Below, one piece after another: positions 47,431 to 57,119 of a stretch of DNA of 64,000 bases. The stretch covers positions 472,761 through 536,760 of the forward strand of contig NZ_VZPJ01000003.1 in assembly GCF_008801605.1 (NCBI RefSeq), in the 5' to 3' direction. This DNA is from Pseudomonas brassicacearum subsp. brassicacearum (GTDB lineage: Bacteria > Pseudomonadota > Gammaproteobacteria > Pseudomonadales > Pseudomonadaceae). Under the pieces are notes generated by a model that saw nothing but the letters and a program-made list of their open reading frames with translations, searched no databases and had not been told where the DNA came from. Made by a program: the position numbers and the translations under genes. How positions within the stretch are numbered: position 1 is the stretch's first letter; each line of letters opens with the position of its first letter.

Positions 47431-48747
47431 TCAGGTCGATAGCTGGTTGGCAAACTGGCTCACCGCATCGACCACCTTCTTCGCCCCGTCCTGGATCTCG
47501 ACGATCACCGTGCCCGCCTCGGCGGCCAGGGCCAGGCCGTGCTCGGCCTGGTGCTGACCGTCGGTCATCAGGGCCACGGCATTGCGGGCCATGTCCTGGT
47601 TCTGGCGGACCACGCCAACGATTTCATCGGTCGCCTGGCTGGTGCGCGATGCCAGTTGTCGCACTTCATCGGCCACCACCGCAAAACCGCGACCTTGCTC
47701 GCCGGCCCGGGCCGCTTCGATCGCGGCGTTGAGCGCCAGCAGGTTGGTTTGTTCGGCGATGCCGCTGATGGTCTTGACGATGGTACCAATCACCAGGGAT
47801 TGCTCGTTCAACGCCTCGATGCCTTCACCAGCGGTTTGCATGTGCCGGGCCAGGTCGCGCATCACCTCCACGGCCTGGGTCACCACCGTCGTGCCGCGCT
47901 GGGCGGTGTTGTCGGTCTGCAGCGAGGTGCTGTAGGCGATGCTGGCCGCATCAGCGACGGCTTTTTCCTGGTTGACCTGGTCGGTGATGTTGGTGGCGAA
48001 CTTGACCACTTTGTACAGTCGATCGTTGGCATCGACCACCGGGTTGTAGGAGGCTTCCAGCCAGACCTCACGACCGTTGCTGTCGAGACGCTTGAAGCGG
48101 CCGGCCACGAATTCACCGCTGTTCAGGCGTTTCCAGAACTGCTGGTAGGCCGCACTGTTGTATTCCTCGGGTTCACAAAACGTGCGGTGATGCTTGCCCT
48201 TGATCTGCGCAAGGCTGTAACCCATGGCATTGAGGAAACGATCATTGGCCGTCAGCACGTGACCACCCAAATCGAATTCGATCACCGCCGTTGAACGCAC
48301 CAACGCACCGATGAGGTTTTCATGCTCGCGAGAGGCCTCGATGGTGCGGGTCAGGTCATTGGAATACATCGAAAAATAGCGGATCCGCCCGTCTGCACCC
48401 CGTACAGGCTGGAGGATCGAACGCAGCCAGGCTTCCTGGCCATTGCCTCGCAGCAAGCGCACGGCACCGGAAAAGTGCTCGCCACGGGTCAGCGCCGACT
48501 TGAAACGAACCTGGAACTCATTGGATTTCAAATACGCAGGGACCAGTTCATCCACTGGCCGGCCGATCAAGTCCTGGCTCTTGTAGCGCATCTCGTCGAG
48601 GAAATTCTGATTGACCGATTGAATCCGTCCATCGGCATCCAGGGTGAGGCCAAGCATTTCGCGATCCAGGCTTTCCTTGACTTGCGCAAGGCTGGACAGT
48701 TCTTGGCGAAGAGCCAGCAGCTCCTGCTTCAGGCGGTTGTTGAACAT
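47431..48747 (-). CDS. bdlA: PAS-PAS chemoreceptor, BdlA-like
   Basis: 438 residues from ATG 48747 (GGAG six bases upstream). No transmembrane segments: two PAS domains (about 25-135 with [19 protein letters not shown], and 150-260 with [25 protein letters not shown]) and a short methyl-accepting signalling domain with [21 protein letters not shown]. This architecture and size match BdlA, the P. aeruginosa biofilm-dispersion regulator. An Aer-type redox sensor with the same layout is possible. Confidence 0.8.
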   Translation of the reverse strand: MFNNRLKQELLALRQELSSLAQVKESLDREMLGLTLDADGRIQSVNQNFLDEMRYKSQDLIGRPVDELVPAYLKSNEFQVRFKSALTRGEHFSGAVRLLRGNGQEAWLRSILQPVRGADGRIRYFSMYSNDLTRTIEASREHENLIGALVRSTAVIEFDLGGHVLTANDRFLNAMGYSLAQIKGKHHRTFCEPEEYNSAAYQQFWKRLNSGEFVAGRFKRLDSNGREVWLEASYNPVVDANDRLYKVVKFATNITDQVNQEKAVADAASIAYSTSLQTDNTAQRGTTVVTQAVEVMRDLARHMQTAGEGIEALNEQSLVIGTIVKTISGIAEQTNLLALNAAIEAARAGEQGRGFAVVADEVRQLASRTSQATDEIVGVVRQNQDMARNAVALMTDGQHQAEHGLALAAEAGTVIVEIQDGAKKVVDAVSQFANQLST

Positions 48748-48961
48748 GGGTAGCTCCGACAGCAGGAGAATTAAATGCTGTTCCCTAGCCATCGGCCCGG
48801 CGATTTTTTTCTAAAGAGCACCACGAGCCCCTGGTGAAAATATTCCAGGACGCCCTCGAACCCGATAAGCCTCCCATGGTCACTGGATTGTTCTACTGTT
48901 GCGCCTGACCTTTGAAGCCTTTGCCATCAATACCCATAACCATAAAAACGAGGTAATTGCC

Positions 48962-50380
48962 GTGACCACCGACATCGAAGACAGCCGTTCCGCCCGCTTC
49001 GCCTTGCGCTGTTCCAGTTTCGCCGAGCGCTGGTTCCCCGACTCCTGGGTCTTCGCCGCGCTGGCGGTGCTGGTGGTCGCCGTGGCGACACAATTCATCG
49101 GCGCCACGCCCACGGCGGCAGCCATGGCGTTCGGCGACGGCTTCTGGAGCCTGATCCCGTTCACCATGCAAATGGCCTTCGTGGTGATCGGCGGATACGT
49201 GGTCGCCAGCTCGCCACCGGCCGTCAAATTGATTGACCGCCTGGCACGGATTCCGACCAACGGCCGCTCCGCTGTGGCGTGGGTGGCGCTGATCTCCATG
49301 GTCGCGTCGTTGCTCAACTGGGGCCTGTCGTTGGTGTTTGGCGGTTTGCTGGTGCGCGCCCTTGCCCGGCGCACCGACTTGAAAATGGACTATCGCGCCG
49401 CCGGGGCCGCTGCTTACCTGGGCCTGGGCGCAGTGTGGGCCCTGGGCTTGTCTTCGTCGGCAGCGCAATTGCAGGCCAACCCGGCCAGCCTGCCGCCCTC
49501 GATCCTGTCCATTACCGGCGTCATTCCCTTTACCCAGACCATTTTTCTCTGGCAGTCCGGGGTCATGTTGCTGGCGCTGATCGTGATTTCCCTGATCGTC
49601 GCCTACGCCACCGCCCCTGGGCCGAACAGCGCCCGTGACGCCGCCGCTTGTGGTATCGACCCCAGTTTCAGCATGCCGGCGTTGCAGCCGCGTACCCGCC
49701 CAGGAGAATGGCTGGAGCACAGTCCGCTGCTGATCATCGCCCTGGTGCTGTTGGCGGCCGGCTGGCTGTTCCACGAGTTCTCGACCAAGCCTGCGATCAG
49801 TGCCATTTCCGGGCTCAACACTTATAACTTCCTGTTCATCATGCTGGGCGCCTTGCTGCACTGGCGGCCGCGCAGTTTTCTCGACGCCGTGGCTCGCGCG
49901 GTGCCGACCACCACCGGCGTGTTGATCCAGTTTCCGTTGTACGGCTCGATCGCCGCGCTGCTGACCACGGTCAAAGGCAGCGATGCCCAGACCCTGGCCC
50001 ACCACATCTCGACCTTTTTCGTACAAATCGCCTCCCATGACACCTACGCCTTGTTGATGGGCGTCTATTCGGCGGTACTGGGCTTCTTCATTCCTTCTGG
50101 CGGCGGCAAGTGGATCATTGAAGCGCCCTACGTCATGCAGGTGGCCAACGACCTGAACTATCACCTGGGCTGGGCGGTGCAAATCTATAACGCCGCCGAA
50201 GCGCTGCCGAACCTTATCAACCCGTTCTACATGCTGCCGTTGCTCGGGGTCCTGGGGCTGAAGGCCAGGGACCTGATCGGTTTTTCCTTCGTGCAGCTGC
50301 TGGTGCATACGCCGTTGGTGCTGGCGCTGCTATGGGCGCTGGGGACAACATTGAGTTATTTGCCGCCAGTGATGCCATAA
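48962..50380 (+). CDS. Short-chain fatty acid transporter, AtoE family
   Basis: 472 residues from GTG 48962, eight bases after GAGG; an upstream ATG frame is less likely. About 10-12 hydrophobic helices. AtoE signatures include ERWFPDSWVFAALAVLVV, MQMAFVVIGGYVVA, NWGLSLVFGGLLVRALARR and GFFIPSGGGKWIIEAPYVM. Expected role: uptake of short-chain fatty acids such as butyrate or acetoacetate. No ato catabolic genes lie next to it. A terminator follows. Confidence 0.88.
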   Translation: MTTDIEDSRSARFALRCSSFAERWFPDSWVFAALAVLVVAVATQFIGATPTAAAMAFGDGFWSLIPFTMQMAFVVIGGYVVASSPPAVKLIDRLARIPTNGRSAVAWVALISMVASLLNWGLSLVFGGLLVRALARRTDLKMDYRAAGAAAYLGLGAVWALGLSSSAAQLQANPASLPPSILSITGVIPFTQTIFLWQSGVMLLALIVISLIVAYATAPGPNSARDAAACGIDPSFSMPALQPRTRPGEWLEHSPLLIIALVLLAAGWLFHEFSTKPAISAISGLNTYNFLFIMLGALLHWRPRSFLDAVARAVPTTTGVLIQFPLYGSIAALLTTVKGSDAQTLAHHISTFFVQIASHDTYALLMGVYSAVLGFFIPSGGGKWIIEAPYVMQVANDLNYHLGWAVQIYNAAEALPNLINPFYMLPLLGVLGLKARDLIGFSFVQLLVHTPLVLALLWALGTTLSYLPPVMP

Positions 50381-50392
50381 AGCCATAAAAAA

Positions 50393-50420
50393 GGGCCGAT
50401 ATTTCCATCGGCCCACTTCT
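50393..50420 (+). terminator. Terminator after the AtoE-type gene
   Basis: GGGCCGAT (50393-50400), six-base loop, ATCGGCCC (50407-50414), then a T-rich stretch. Confidence 0.75.
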
Positions 50421-50492
50421 TCTTCGGCCCGGTCTGTTTCAGTATGGATGCGCCCTGTTTCGAGGGGCCCACACGCTGAAAAGGATCTGAGC

Positions 50493-51653
50493 ATGTCCAA
50501 AATCGCCGTACTTTCTTTTGCCGCCCTGGCCTTCAGTGCCGCCGCCCACGCCACCGACATTGACGTACAACTGGGTAGCACCGAACGCGTCACCCGTCTC
50601 TTTGCCTTCCCCAATAACTGCAACGTCATCTGCTTTCGCGACTGGACCCTGGAACAGACCGTCGAGCACTACCTGACTCAAAGCGTGCAGCGCGACGGCT
50701 ACGGCACGGCCAAGGTCCACGTCAAAATCGATAACGACAAGGTCTATGCCAGCATCAGCGGCGTACCGAAGAGCTACGGCCAACCACTCAAGGCCCTGCT
50801 CGACGCCGGTGACCTGGCGTACAACGGTGCCTCGAAACTCAACAGCGACAAGAAATGGTCCTACAACTGGTATCTGTTCCTGCCGCTGGGCATGGCCCTG
50901 GAAAACCGCAAGAGTGTCGAGTTGCTGCACTTCCCGCCGGACTACTCCCTGACCCAGGCCCAGGACTACCTGGAGTCGGCCACCACCGACCGTTGGGCCA
51001 CGCTGCTGACCGTCAACGGCATTGCGGTTGAACAGACGCCGGCCTACCAGACCATTATCGACATCGCGCCCATCGCGGCACCGTCCAATGCTGGCAGCAC
51101 ATTGGAAGGGCTCTACAGCTACTTCAACGATTACCAAACCACCATGGTCACACAGGTCACCCAAACCGCCAGCGGCGCCGCATTGCCGATGGTGGCCTTC
51201 GGAGCGCCCGTTCGGAACTGGATCAAGACCCAGTACGGCCAGACCGTGAATGTGCTCAGCTTGGCGACCATCACAACCGGCAGCGGGGTCAAGGTTCCGG
51301 TCCTGGGCTCCAACCACCCGAGCTATATCTGGTACGCCGCCGACAAGGACAGCTACGACGGTGACGAAGCCAAGGCCGATGCCGCCGGCCTGAAAGTCAT
51401 GGGCCAGGACCTGAGTGCTTCATGCTGGCAGGCCGGCATGGGCAGCAAGCCAGGCACCGACCCGAGCACACTGCTGAACCAGTGCACGCAAACCTGGCAA
51501 GTCACGCAAAAGGAAAAGACCTGCGAATTGTTCTACACCTCCATTCGCAACTTGACGCCGGATGAAGCGGCGAAAAAATGCGAAACACCGGCGATCAAGT
51601 CGCAACTTCCACAACTGAAGGTGCCCATGCCACTGCCAGCCGAGGCGGTCTAA
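50493..51653 (+). CDS. Secreted hypothetical protein
   Basis: 386 residues from ATG 50493 (AAAGGAT upstream). Signal peptide of about 20 residues (cleavage after AHA). The mature protein has cysteines at NNCNVICF near the start and several late (ASCWQAG, QCTQ, TCEL, KCE), suggesting disulfides in the periplasm or outside. No family recognised. Monogenic between terminators. Confidence 0.75.
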   Translation: MSKIAVLSFAALAFSAAAHATDIDVQLGSTERVTRLFAFPNNCNVICFRDWTLEQTVEHYLTQSVQRDGYGTAKVHVKIDNDKVYASISGVPKSYGQPLKALLDAGDLAYNGASKLNSDKKWSYNWYLFLPLGMALENRKSVELLHFPPDYSLTQAQDYLESATTDRWATLLTVNGIAVEQTPAYQTIIDIAPIAAPSNAGSTLEGLYSYFNDYQTTMVTQVTQTASGAALPMVAFGAPVRNWIKTQYGQTVNVLSLATITTGSGVKVPVLGSNHPSYIWYAADKDSYDGDEAKADAAGLKVMGQDLSASCWQAGMGSKPGTDPSTLLNQCTQTWQVTQKEKTCELFYTSIRNLTPDEAAKKCETPAIKSQLPQLKVPMPLPAEAV

Positions 51654-51833
51654 ACCTTGAGGCGCCTTCCCGCGTAGGCTGGCGCTGACGCGGGGAAGCG
51701 CCTTTGGCACCTGTCAGAGTCGACAGTAGATGACGCCCCCGACTTGGGCGAAGCTATCAAGGTTTTTTTCAACGACCGCCGGCAGGATCGCCAGCGCCAG
51801 AAAGTCGAGTGTTTAGCACCGACAAGGACTGTC

Positions 51834-52361
51834 ATGACCACGTTCATTACAGATCGCGCCTGTTCACAGCACCGGGATTGCATCTACCCGGAAAAACCAC
51901 TCAGTACCCGCCTGGGCTACCCCTCGGTGCACGACTTCGAAGTGCGTCGCACGACCGACGGCCGCGGCAACGCCATCATCGCCCGAAAATCATTCGCCCC
52001 CATGGAGAGGATGTGCAGGGTTTCGGGGCTGCTGGTGAGCCGACGGCGCCTGCACACGCTGCAGATCCTGCCGGACGTCCACATGTATGACCCGCGCTTC
52101 GCCGGATTGCTGCTGCATTCCTGCAACCCGAATGTCTTCCTCGACATGAGCGAACTGTGGCTGTGGTCACTGGCCCACATCGATGAAGGTGACTGCCTGA
52201 CGATGGACTACGCCAGTACCGAACAGAAACTGTATCGACAGTTCGCCTGCCGGTGCGGTTCACCCAACTGTCATGGCTGGATTACCGGCTATGACGAACC
52301 GCCCAATGAGCAGGGAATGAAGTTTCTACGGCACTGGCGCCGACAATGTCACCGCGACTGA
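51834..52361 (+). CDS. SET-domain protein methyltransferase-like
   Basis: 175 residues from ATG 51834 (AAGGA five bases upstream). The SET core is visible: HSCNPNVFLDM (95-105), the DYAS segment, and a post-SET zinc motif CRCGSPNCHGW (C139, C141, C146). SET proteins methylate lysine side chains. Bacterial members are known, but their targets are often not. The family is mostly eukaryotic, so the gene may be an ancient transfer. No partner gene is adjacent. Confidence 0.82.
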   Translation: MTTFITDRACSQHRDCIYPEKPLSTRLGYPSVHDFEVRRTTDGRGNAIIARKSFAPMERMCRVSGLLVSRRRLHTLQILPDVHMYDPRFAGLLLHSCNPNVFLDMSELWLWSLAHIDEGDCLTMDYASTEQKLYRQFACRCGSPNCHGWITGYDEPPNEQGMKFLRHWRRQCHRD

Positions 52362-52371
52362 CGAACCGGAC

Positions 52372-53016
52372 TCAAGGCGCGTCGACCGGACGCAGCCGAT
52401 ACTGTGGCGGCAACTGTTCGAAACCGCTGATCGTGGTGTCCAGGCTCTTCCAGCGTCCATCCTTGATGCCGTAGATGCAGCCATGGATCGACAGTTTCTG
52501 CCCGCGATGCCAGGCGTTCTGCACTATGCTGGTATGGCCGACGTTGGCCACCTGCTGGATCACGTTCAACTCGCACAGCCGGTCGACACGTTCCTCCTCG
52601 GTCGGCAATTGGCCCAACGCCTCGCGATGTTCGTAGTACAGGTCGCGAATCGAGCGCAGCCAGCCGTCGATCAGGCCCAGTTGCCGGTCCTGCATCGAGG
52701 CACGCACACCGCCACAGCCGTAATGGCCTGTGACCAGGATGTGTTTGACCTTGAGCACGTCCACCGCGTACTGGATCACCGACAGGCAGTTGAGATCCGT
52801 GTGCAGCACTACGTTGGCCACGTTGCGGTGTACGAACAGATCGCCCGGCAGCATGCCGACGATCTCGTTGGCCGGCACCCGCGCATCGGAACAGCCGATC
52901 CACAGGTATTCCGGGGTTTGCTGACGAGCCAGCTTGGAGAAGAAGTCAGGATCTTCCTGCTTGATCGCATCGGCCCAACGCGCGTTGTTATCAATCAGAT
53001 CTTGTAATTCGTTCAT
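52372..53016 (-). CDS. can: Beta-carbonic anhydrase
   Basis: 214 residues from ATG 53016 (MNELQDL). Zinc ligands C42, H98 and C101 and the C42-S-D44-x-R46 dyad are in place. Interconverts CO2 and bicarbonate in the cytoplasm. A longer frame to 53088 adds residues not typical of the family. Confidence 0.96.
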   Translation of the reverse strand: MNELQDLIDNNARWADAIKQEDPDFFSKLARQQTPEYLWIGCSDARVPANEIVGMLPGDLFVHRNVANVVLHTDLNCLSVIQYAVDVLKVKHILVTGHYGCGGVRASMQDRQLGLIDGWLRSIRDLYYEHREALGQLPTEEERVDRLCELNVIQQVANVGHTSIVQNAWHRGQKLSIHGCIYGIKDGRWKSLDTTISGFEQLPPQYRLRPVDAP

Positions 53017-53148
53017 GCTGTCTAGCCTCGATTGAGAGTGCGCAACTGTGACAAACGACCGCCGGTCGAGGTCACGTCGGCGATGCATTGGAATTCCTGG
53101 ATGCGCTGCCGGTCGACACCAGTAAGGCCCACAGTATGAGGAATTGCC

Positions 53149-53553
53149 ATGAATGATTCACGACGCCCCTTCGATGCGACGCAACCGGAACCCATTGACG
53201 ACAATGAGGATCGCATGGGCTCGATGCATGAACTGGAGTTCGACGAAGAAGAACCCAGCGCGAAAATCGGTGACGAACTGCCGGAAAACGAACGCGAACA
53301 CCTGATGCCTCGCGAACGCGTCCGTGAAGCCGGGATGACCGGGGCTTCGACGGATGATCACGAATCGACCGACGACGACATGAGCCCGGAAACCCTCATC
53401 CACGAAGACGGCGCCCGGGACGCCCACGAGACCGGGGACGACGAACAGGCAGACTGGGACCTGAGCGTGGTGGATGAAAATGATATTGGCGGGGGCGATG
53501 GGCTGGACGAAGCGGAAATGGCGGATATCGATCCGCTGGATGGCAAGCGCTGA
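53149..53553 (+). CDS. Acidic hypothetical protein
   Basis: 134 residues, strongly acidic (many Asp/Glu runs such as DEEEP and STDDDMSP), probably disordered, with no signal or membrane segment. Present as a conserved neighbour of the carbonic anhydrase gene in Pseudomonas as I recall. Some annotations call it a serine kinase/phosphatase, but no such motif is visible. Function unknown. Confidence 0.75.
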   Translation: MNDSRRPFDATQPEPIDDNEDRMGSMHELEFDEEEPSAKIGDELPENEREHLMPRERVREAGMTGASTDDHESTDDDMSPETLIHEDGARDAHETGDDEQADWDLSVVDENDIGGGDGLDEAEMADIDPLDGKR

Positions 53554-53565
53554 CCCGACAATCGC

Positions 53566-53729
53566 CATCGCGAGCAAGCTCGCTCCCACAGTGGTTTTGT
53601 GTTTGGCCTCGGATTTAATGTACACCGCCAAGCCCCTGTGGGAGCGAGCTTGCTCGCGATAGCCGTGGCTCAGTTTGCATCAATGTTGGATGTACCGCCG
53701 TCTTCGCGAGCAGGCTCGCTCCCACAGGG
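53566..53729. repeat. Triple REP cluster
   Basis: Three REPs at 53566-53591, 53637-53662 (inverted) and 53703-53729 in alternating orientation between convergent genes; a REPIN plus one extra copy. Confidence 0.88.
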
Positions 53730-53741
53730 GGGCGTGGCAGT

Positions 53742-54194
53742 TCAGTCCACCAAGGTACAAGCCATGACCACCGCATCCTCACGCCCACCCACCGCCGGGT
53801 AGTAATCCCGGCGCCGGCCAATTTCATTGAAGCCATAGCGCTCATACAGCCGGAACGCCGTGCGGTTGCTGTCGCGCACTTCCAGGAAACACTCCCGGGC
53901 CTCGGCCTTGTAGGCAATCGACATCAAATGTTCCAACAGGCGCAAACCCAGGCCTCGGCCCTGGTTTTCCGGTTTGACGGTGATATTGAGCAGGTGCGCC
54001 TCATCCAGGATGATCTGCACCACACCATGGCCCACTTGCTGCTGGCCTTCGAACATCAGCCAGATCTGGTATTTGCCCAGACCGTCGAGAAATATCCCCC
54101 GGGTCCAGGGGTGGCTGTAGGCGGCGTATTCGATTTTCAGTACAGCGTCGAGGTCCGCCTCGGTCATCGGGCGGAACGATACAGCGTCACTCAT
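53742..54194 (-). CDS. rimI: Ribosomal protein S18-alanine N-acetyltransferase
   Basis: 150 residues, GNAT fold. The acetyl-CoA motif is ENQGRGLGLRLLEHL, followed by CFLEVRDSNRTAFRLYERYGF, both typical of RimI. Acetylates the N-terminal Ala of S18. Its start overlaps the psi-subunit gene, the same order as holD-rimI in E. coli. Confidence 0.95.
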   Translation of the reverse strand: MSDAVSFRPMTEADLDAVLKIEYAAYSHPWTRGIFLDGLGKYQIWLMFEGQQQVGHGVVQIILDEAHLLNITVKPENQGRGLGLRLLEHLMSIAYKAEARECFLEVRDSNRTAFRLYERYGFNEIGRRRDYYPAVGGREDAVVMACTLVD

Positions 54195-54966
54195 TCGATT
54201 CTTTCCAGCGCGCCATCAGCCGGCGCATGGCTTGCCAGACATCAGCCTTGCGCTGTGGCGTTTCCATTAACAGTTCCAACCCGGGCAACGCCCAGGCCGA
54301 GCCCAGGCCTTCGACCTGCAATTCACGATTGAACGCTTCGGCATCCGCCTCGCCGGCAAACTTCACCGCCGGCAGGCCGATCAGCCACAGGCACACGCAG
54401 GGCTCGTCTTCGAGGCGCGCCGAAACGAACCCCTGGACAAAATCCCGCGCCGCTTCGGGCCCCTGGTCCATGGTGCCGCGCGACAACAGCGGCCAGCGCA
54501 CCGGTTCGCCAATGATCTGCGGGCTATCCGGCAGACCGGCGGCGCGCAGCATGTCCTTGAGCAGCAAGTAGGCTGGATCGCGGCTTTGAAACGGCTCCCC
54601 CGTAGGCAACTCCACCAACAGCAGGCAACGCCCGGCCCGCAGCAGTTGCAGGGCGAAACGCGGCGGCGCGACGTAGGGCGCCTTGGGCGGCGCCTCGACA
54701 ACTTCTTCCACCGGCTTGGCATTGGTACGGGTCGAGGCCAGGCTCGGACGCGGCACTTCGATTTTTGGTCGTTCGACCACGGGCGCCACCGGCTCGGCAA
54801 CCGTCTTGGCCTCAGGCGCGGTCACGACCGGCGCGATGTACTCGGGCTCGGGCGTTTCCAGCAGCTCGGGCCGCGAGGGGGCGGCGAACGGCAATTCGGT
54901 ACGCGGCAGCCAGTTGACCACCTGCATGGCGGTCAGATAGGCGCGGCGACGGGACTCGATAAGCAA
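54187..54966 (-). CDS. holD: DNA polymerase III psi subunit (divergent pseudomonad form)
   Basis: 259 residues from TTG 54966 (MLIESRRRAYL); ATG 54927 is an alternative. The N-terminal psi-like helix region is followed by a Pro/Ala/Val-rich linker (about 40-100), then a domain with RFALQLLRAGRCLLLVELPTGEPFQ. Sequence similarity to E. coli psi is very low, but a cryptic psi was experimentally identified for the P. aeruginosa gene next to rimI, which this matches in position and layout. Links chi/SSB to the clamp-loader. Confidence 0.72.
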   Translation of the reverse strand: MLIESRRRAYLTAMQVVNWLPRTELPFAAPSRPELLETPEPEYIAPVVTAPEAKTVAEPVAPVVERPKIEVPRPSLASTRTNAKPVEEVVEAPPKAPYVAPPRFALQLLRAGRCLLLVELPTGEPFQSRDPAYLLLKDMLRAAGLPDSPQIIGEPVRWPLLSRGTMDQGPEAARDFVQGFVSARLEDEPCVCLWLIGLPAVKFAGEADAEAFNRELQVEGLGSAWALPGLELLMETPQRKADVWQAMRRLMARWKESNE

Positions 54967-55147
54967 GGGTCGGCCACTTGTGGATAACTGAAAGTGGGAG
55001 GGATTCTACCGCCCTTCGAGGCGGATCGCTTCCCTGTTGAGCCAATAGTTGATCGATAGCAAACGACAGTCCGTCCAAGGGGTGAATCGCAACCGGCCCG
55101 ATGCAGTACAATCGCCGCTTTTAATTGCCAACCCGACGGCCATTGCG

Positions 55148-56428
55148 ATGATCGAACCCAAGCGCGTCTTGCGCGCCCTCGCTGAACACTGGGCATTGCT
55201 GGAACCTTTGTGCGAGCACTTCGACCAGGGCACCCTGAGCCTCAACGAATTGCGTTCACAGCTGGCCGCCCAACAACTGGACAGCACGCCTCAGGACATC
55301 ACAAGCCTGCTGGATGTGTGGATCCGCCTGGACATCCTCGTACCGGTGGCGAAAAGCCCGAACCGCTTCGAGCTCAACGCCCAGATCCATGACTTCCTCG
55401 CCTACCTGCGCCGCGAACACCGCCTGGGCCTGTGCCTGGAGATCGAAGCCTACCTGCGCCACCTCGAGCGCCTGGCCGGCTACATCCAGGACGCCTTCGA
55501 CATTCGCGACGGTAACGACCTGGCCCGCCAACTGCGCCTGCTGGACATGCGCGTGCGCGACGTGCTCAAGAAACTCGCCAACGACGAACAGGCCCTGGTG
55601 GCCGTCGCCGAACGGGCCAAGACCAGCGACCGGCAGATCCCGCTGCGCCAACGCTATGCCGAAGTGCTGGCGACCTGGGACGAATACGTCGAGCCGATGA
55701 TCCAACTGGTGAACGCCGACGGCGCCTTCGAGCAAGGCGTGCGCAAGGTCGAGAACGTGCTGTTGCGCATGCTCACCGAACAGCAGCGCCTCGGTCACCT
55801 GGTGGACGACGACATGCTGCTGCGCACCCACGCGCGCATTCTCGAGATGCAGACCAGCGCCCAGTTGACCCTGCGGCATGCCCGTGAACTGCTCCTGCCA
55901 CTGCGCGAAGAGGCTCGCCGGCACAACGCAGTGACCCGTGGCGCGGCTTTGGCCCTGGCGGCCATTCGTCGCAAAGGCATCGATGCCGTGCCGCAGGCCG
56001 CCATGCCGATGTTTACCCGGCCGCAAAGCACGTTCCTGGGCAGCGCCAGCCAGGTCGAAGCCTATGTCTATGCGCTGGCCCGTTTCGAGCCGAAACCGGC
56101 GCGCTTCCCCAAGTCCCACAAGACCCACAAGGGCGGCGAGGCACCGCGTGCGCCACGCACCGTGCGCGAGATGGTCGAGCGTTGCGAAGACGCCCTGCCG
56201 ATGCCGGACCTGATGAGCTGGCTGCTGGAACAGGAACCGGACGGCGCCACCGACGAATTGCTGTACTGGTTCTCGCGCCTGTCGCGGGAAAAACGTTTCA
56301 AGCGCGAGCGTCTGGAACGCCGCGACTATCACACTCACGAGCATCAGGTCAGCCTGCGCTCCTTCGCCCTGCTCTCGGCCGGCGACACCGCCGCCGAGGA
56401 TTCTGCGAGCATCCCCCATGCATCTTGA
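55148..56428 (+). CDS. mksF: Condensin MksF (kleisin)
   Basis: 426 residues from ATG 55148. MukF-like kleisin with an N-terminal winged helix (ALAEHWALLEPLCEHF, LLDVWIRLDILVP), a helical middle and a C-terminal segment that binds the MksB head. First gene of mksFEB, which compacts DNA and in related systems also excludes plasmids. Overlaps mksE by 11 bases. No mksG-type nuclease follows mksB here. Confidence 0.9.
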   Translation: MIEPKRVLRALAEHWALLEPLCEHFDQGTLSLNELRSQLAAQQLDSTPQDITSLLDVWIRLDILVPVAKSPNRFELNAQIHDFLAYLRREHRLGLCLEIEAYLRHLERLAGYIQDAFDIRDGNDLARQLRLLDMRVRDVLKKLANDEQALVAVAERAKTSDRQIPLRQRYAEVLATWDEYVEPMIQLVNADGAFEQGVRKVENVLLRMLTEQQRLGHLVDDDMLLRTHARILEMQTSAQLTLRHARELLLPLREEARRHNAVTRGAALALAAIRRKGIDAVPQAAMPMFTRPQSTFLGSASQVEAYVYALARFEPKPARFPKSHKTHKGGEAPRAPRTVREMVERCEDALPMPDLMSWLLEQEPDGATDELLYWFSRLSREKRFKRERLERRDYHTHEHQVSLRSFALLSAGDTAAEDSASIPHAS

Positions 56429-57119
56429 TCTATCCGAACTGTCACAGCTGGCGCCGATCTTCCGCGAGCTGTTCAAGGGCTACCACGTCAGCCGCCGCGA
56501 CCCGGAGCTGTACGCACAACTGTCGAACTTCCAGGACCAATACCGCACGCTGTTCAAGGCCCTGGGCTTCGAACTGGTGTGCGATACCCGTGGCTTCTAT
56601 TACTTCGTGCCGGACCTGGCCGCCGCGGCGGTGAACAAGACCGCCCAGCGCCTGGCCCTGTTCACCTTCATCCTGGTCGAGCATCTGGCCGACCAGGGCC
56701 GCGACCCGATTGCCGTGCTCGACGGCGGCAGCCTGGGCCGCGATGAGCTGCCGTCGCTGCTGGAAAAGTACCGCGACCTGTTCATCCAGGCCGAAGTACA
56801 GACCCAGGAAGAACTGGAAGAGAAAATCATGCGACGCATGACCCAACTGGGTTTTGCCAGCGAAGAAAACGGCGTGTACCGCTTCCTGCCGCCGATGCAT
56901 CGCTTCCTCGACGTGTGCCTGTCGGTCCAGCAGGACCGCGACCTGGCCGCCAGCCTGCACAGCGTGCTGCCGTTGCCGGTGCCCGTGCTGATCGACGAAG
57001 ACAGCGACGAAAAACTGCTGCAGACCGATGATCCGCTGGACCTCAGCGAATTTGAAGGTGAGAGCGAAGAAGACGCACTGGCCCGCGCCATTGCCGAAGA
57101 ACAGGAGACCGACGCATGA
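56418..57119 (+). CDS. mksE: Condensin MksE
   Basis: 233 residues. MukE-like protein: LSQLAPIFRELFKGYHVSRRDPELYAQL, then tandem winged-helix regions and an acidic tail. Binds the MksF dimer. The stop overlaps the mksB start by four bases. Confidence 0.9.
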   Translation: MHLDLSELSQLAPIFRELFKGYHVSRRDPELYAQLSNFQDQYRTLFKALGFELVCDTRGFYYFVPDLAAAAVNKTAQRLALFTFILVEHLADQGRDPIAVLDGGSLGRDELPSLLEKYRDLFIQAEVQTQEELEEKIMRRMTQLGFASEENGVYRFLPPMHRFLDVCLSVQQDRDLAASLHSVLPLPVPVLIDEDSDEKLLQTDDPLDLSEFEGESEEDALARAIAEEQETDA

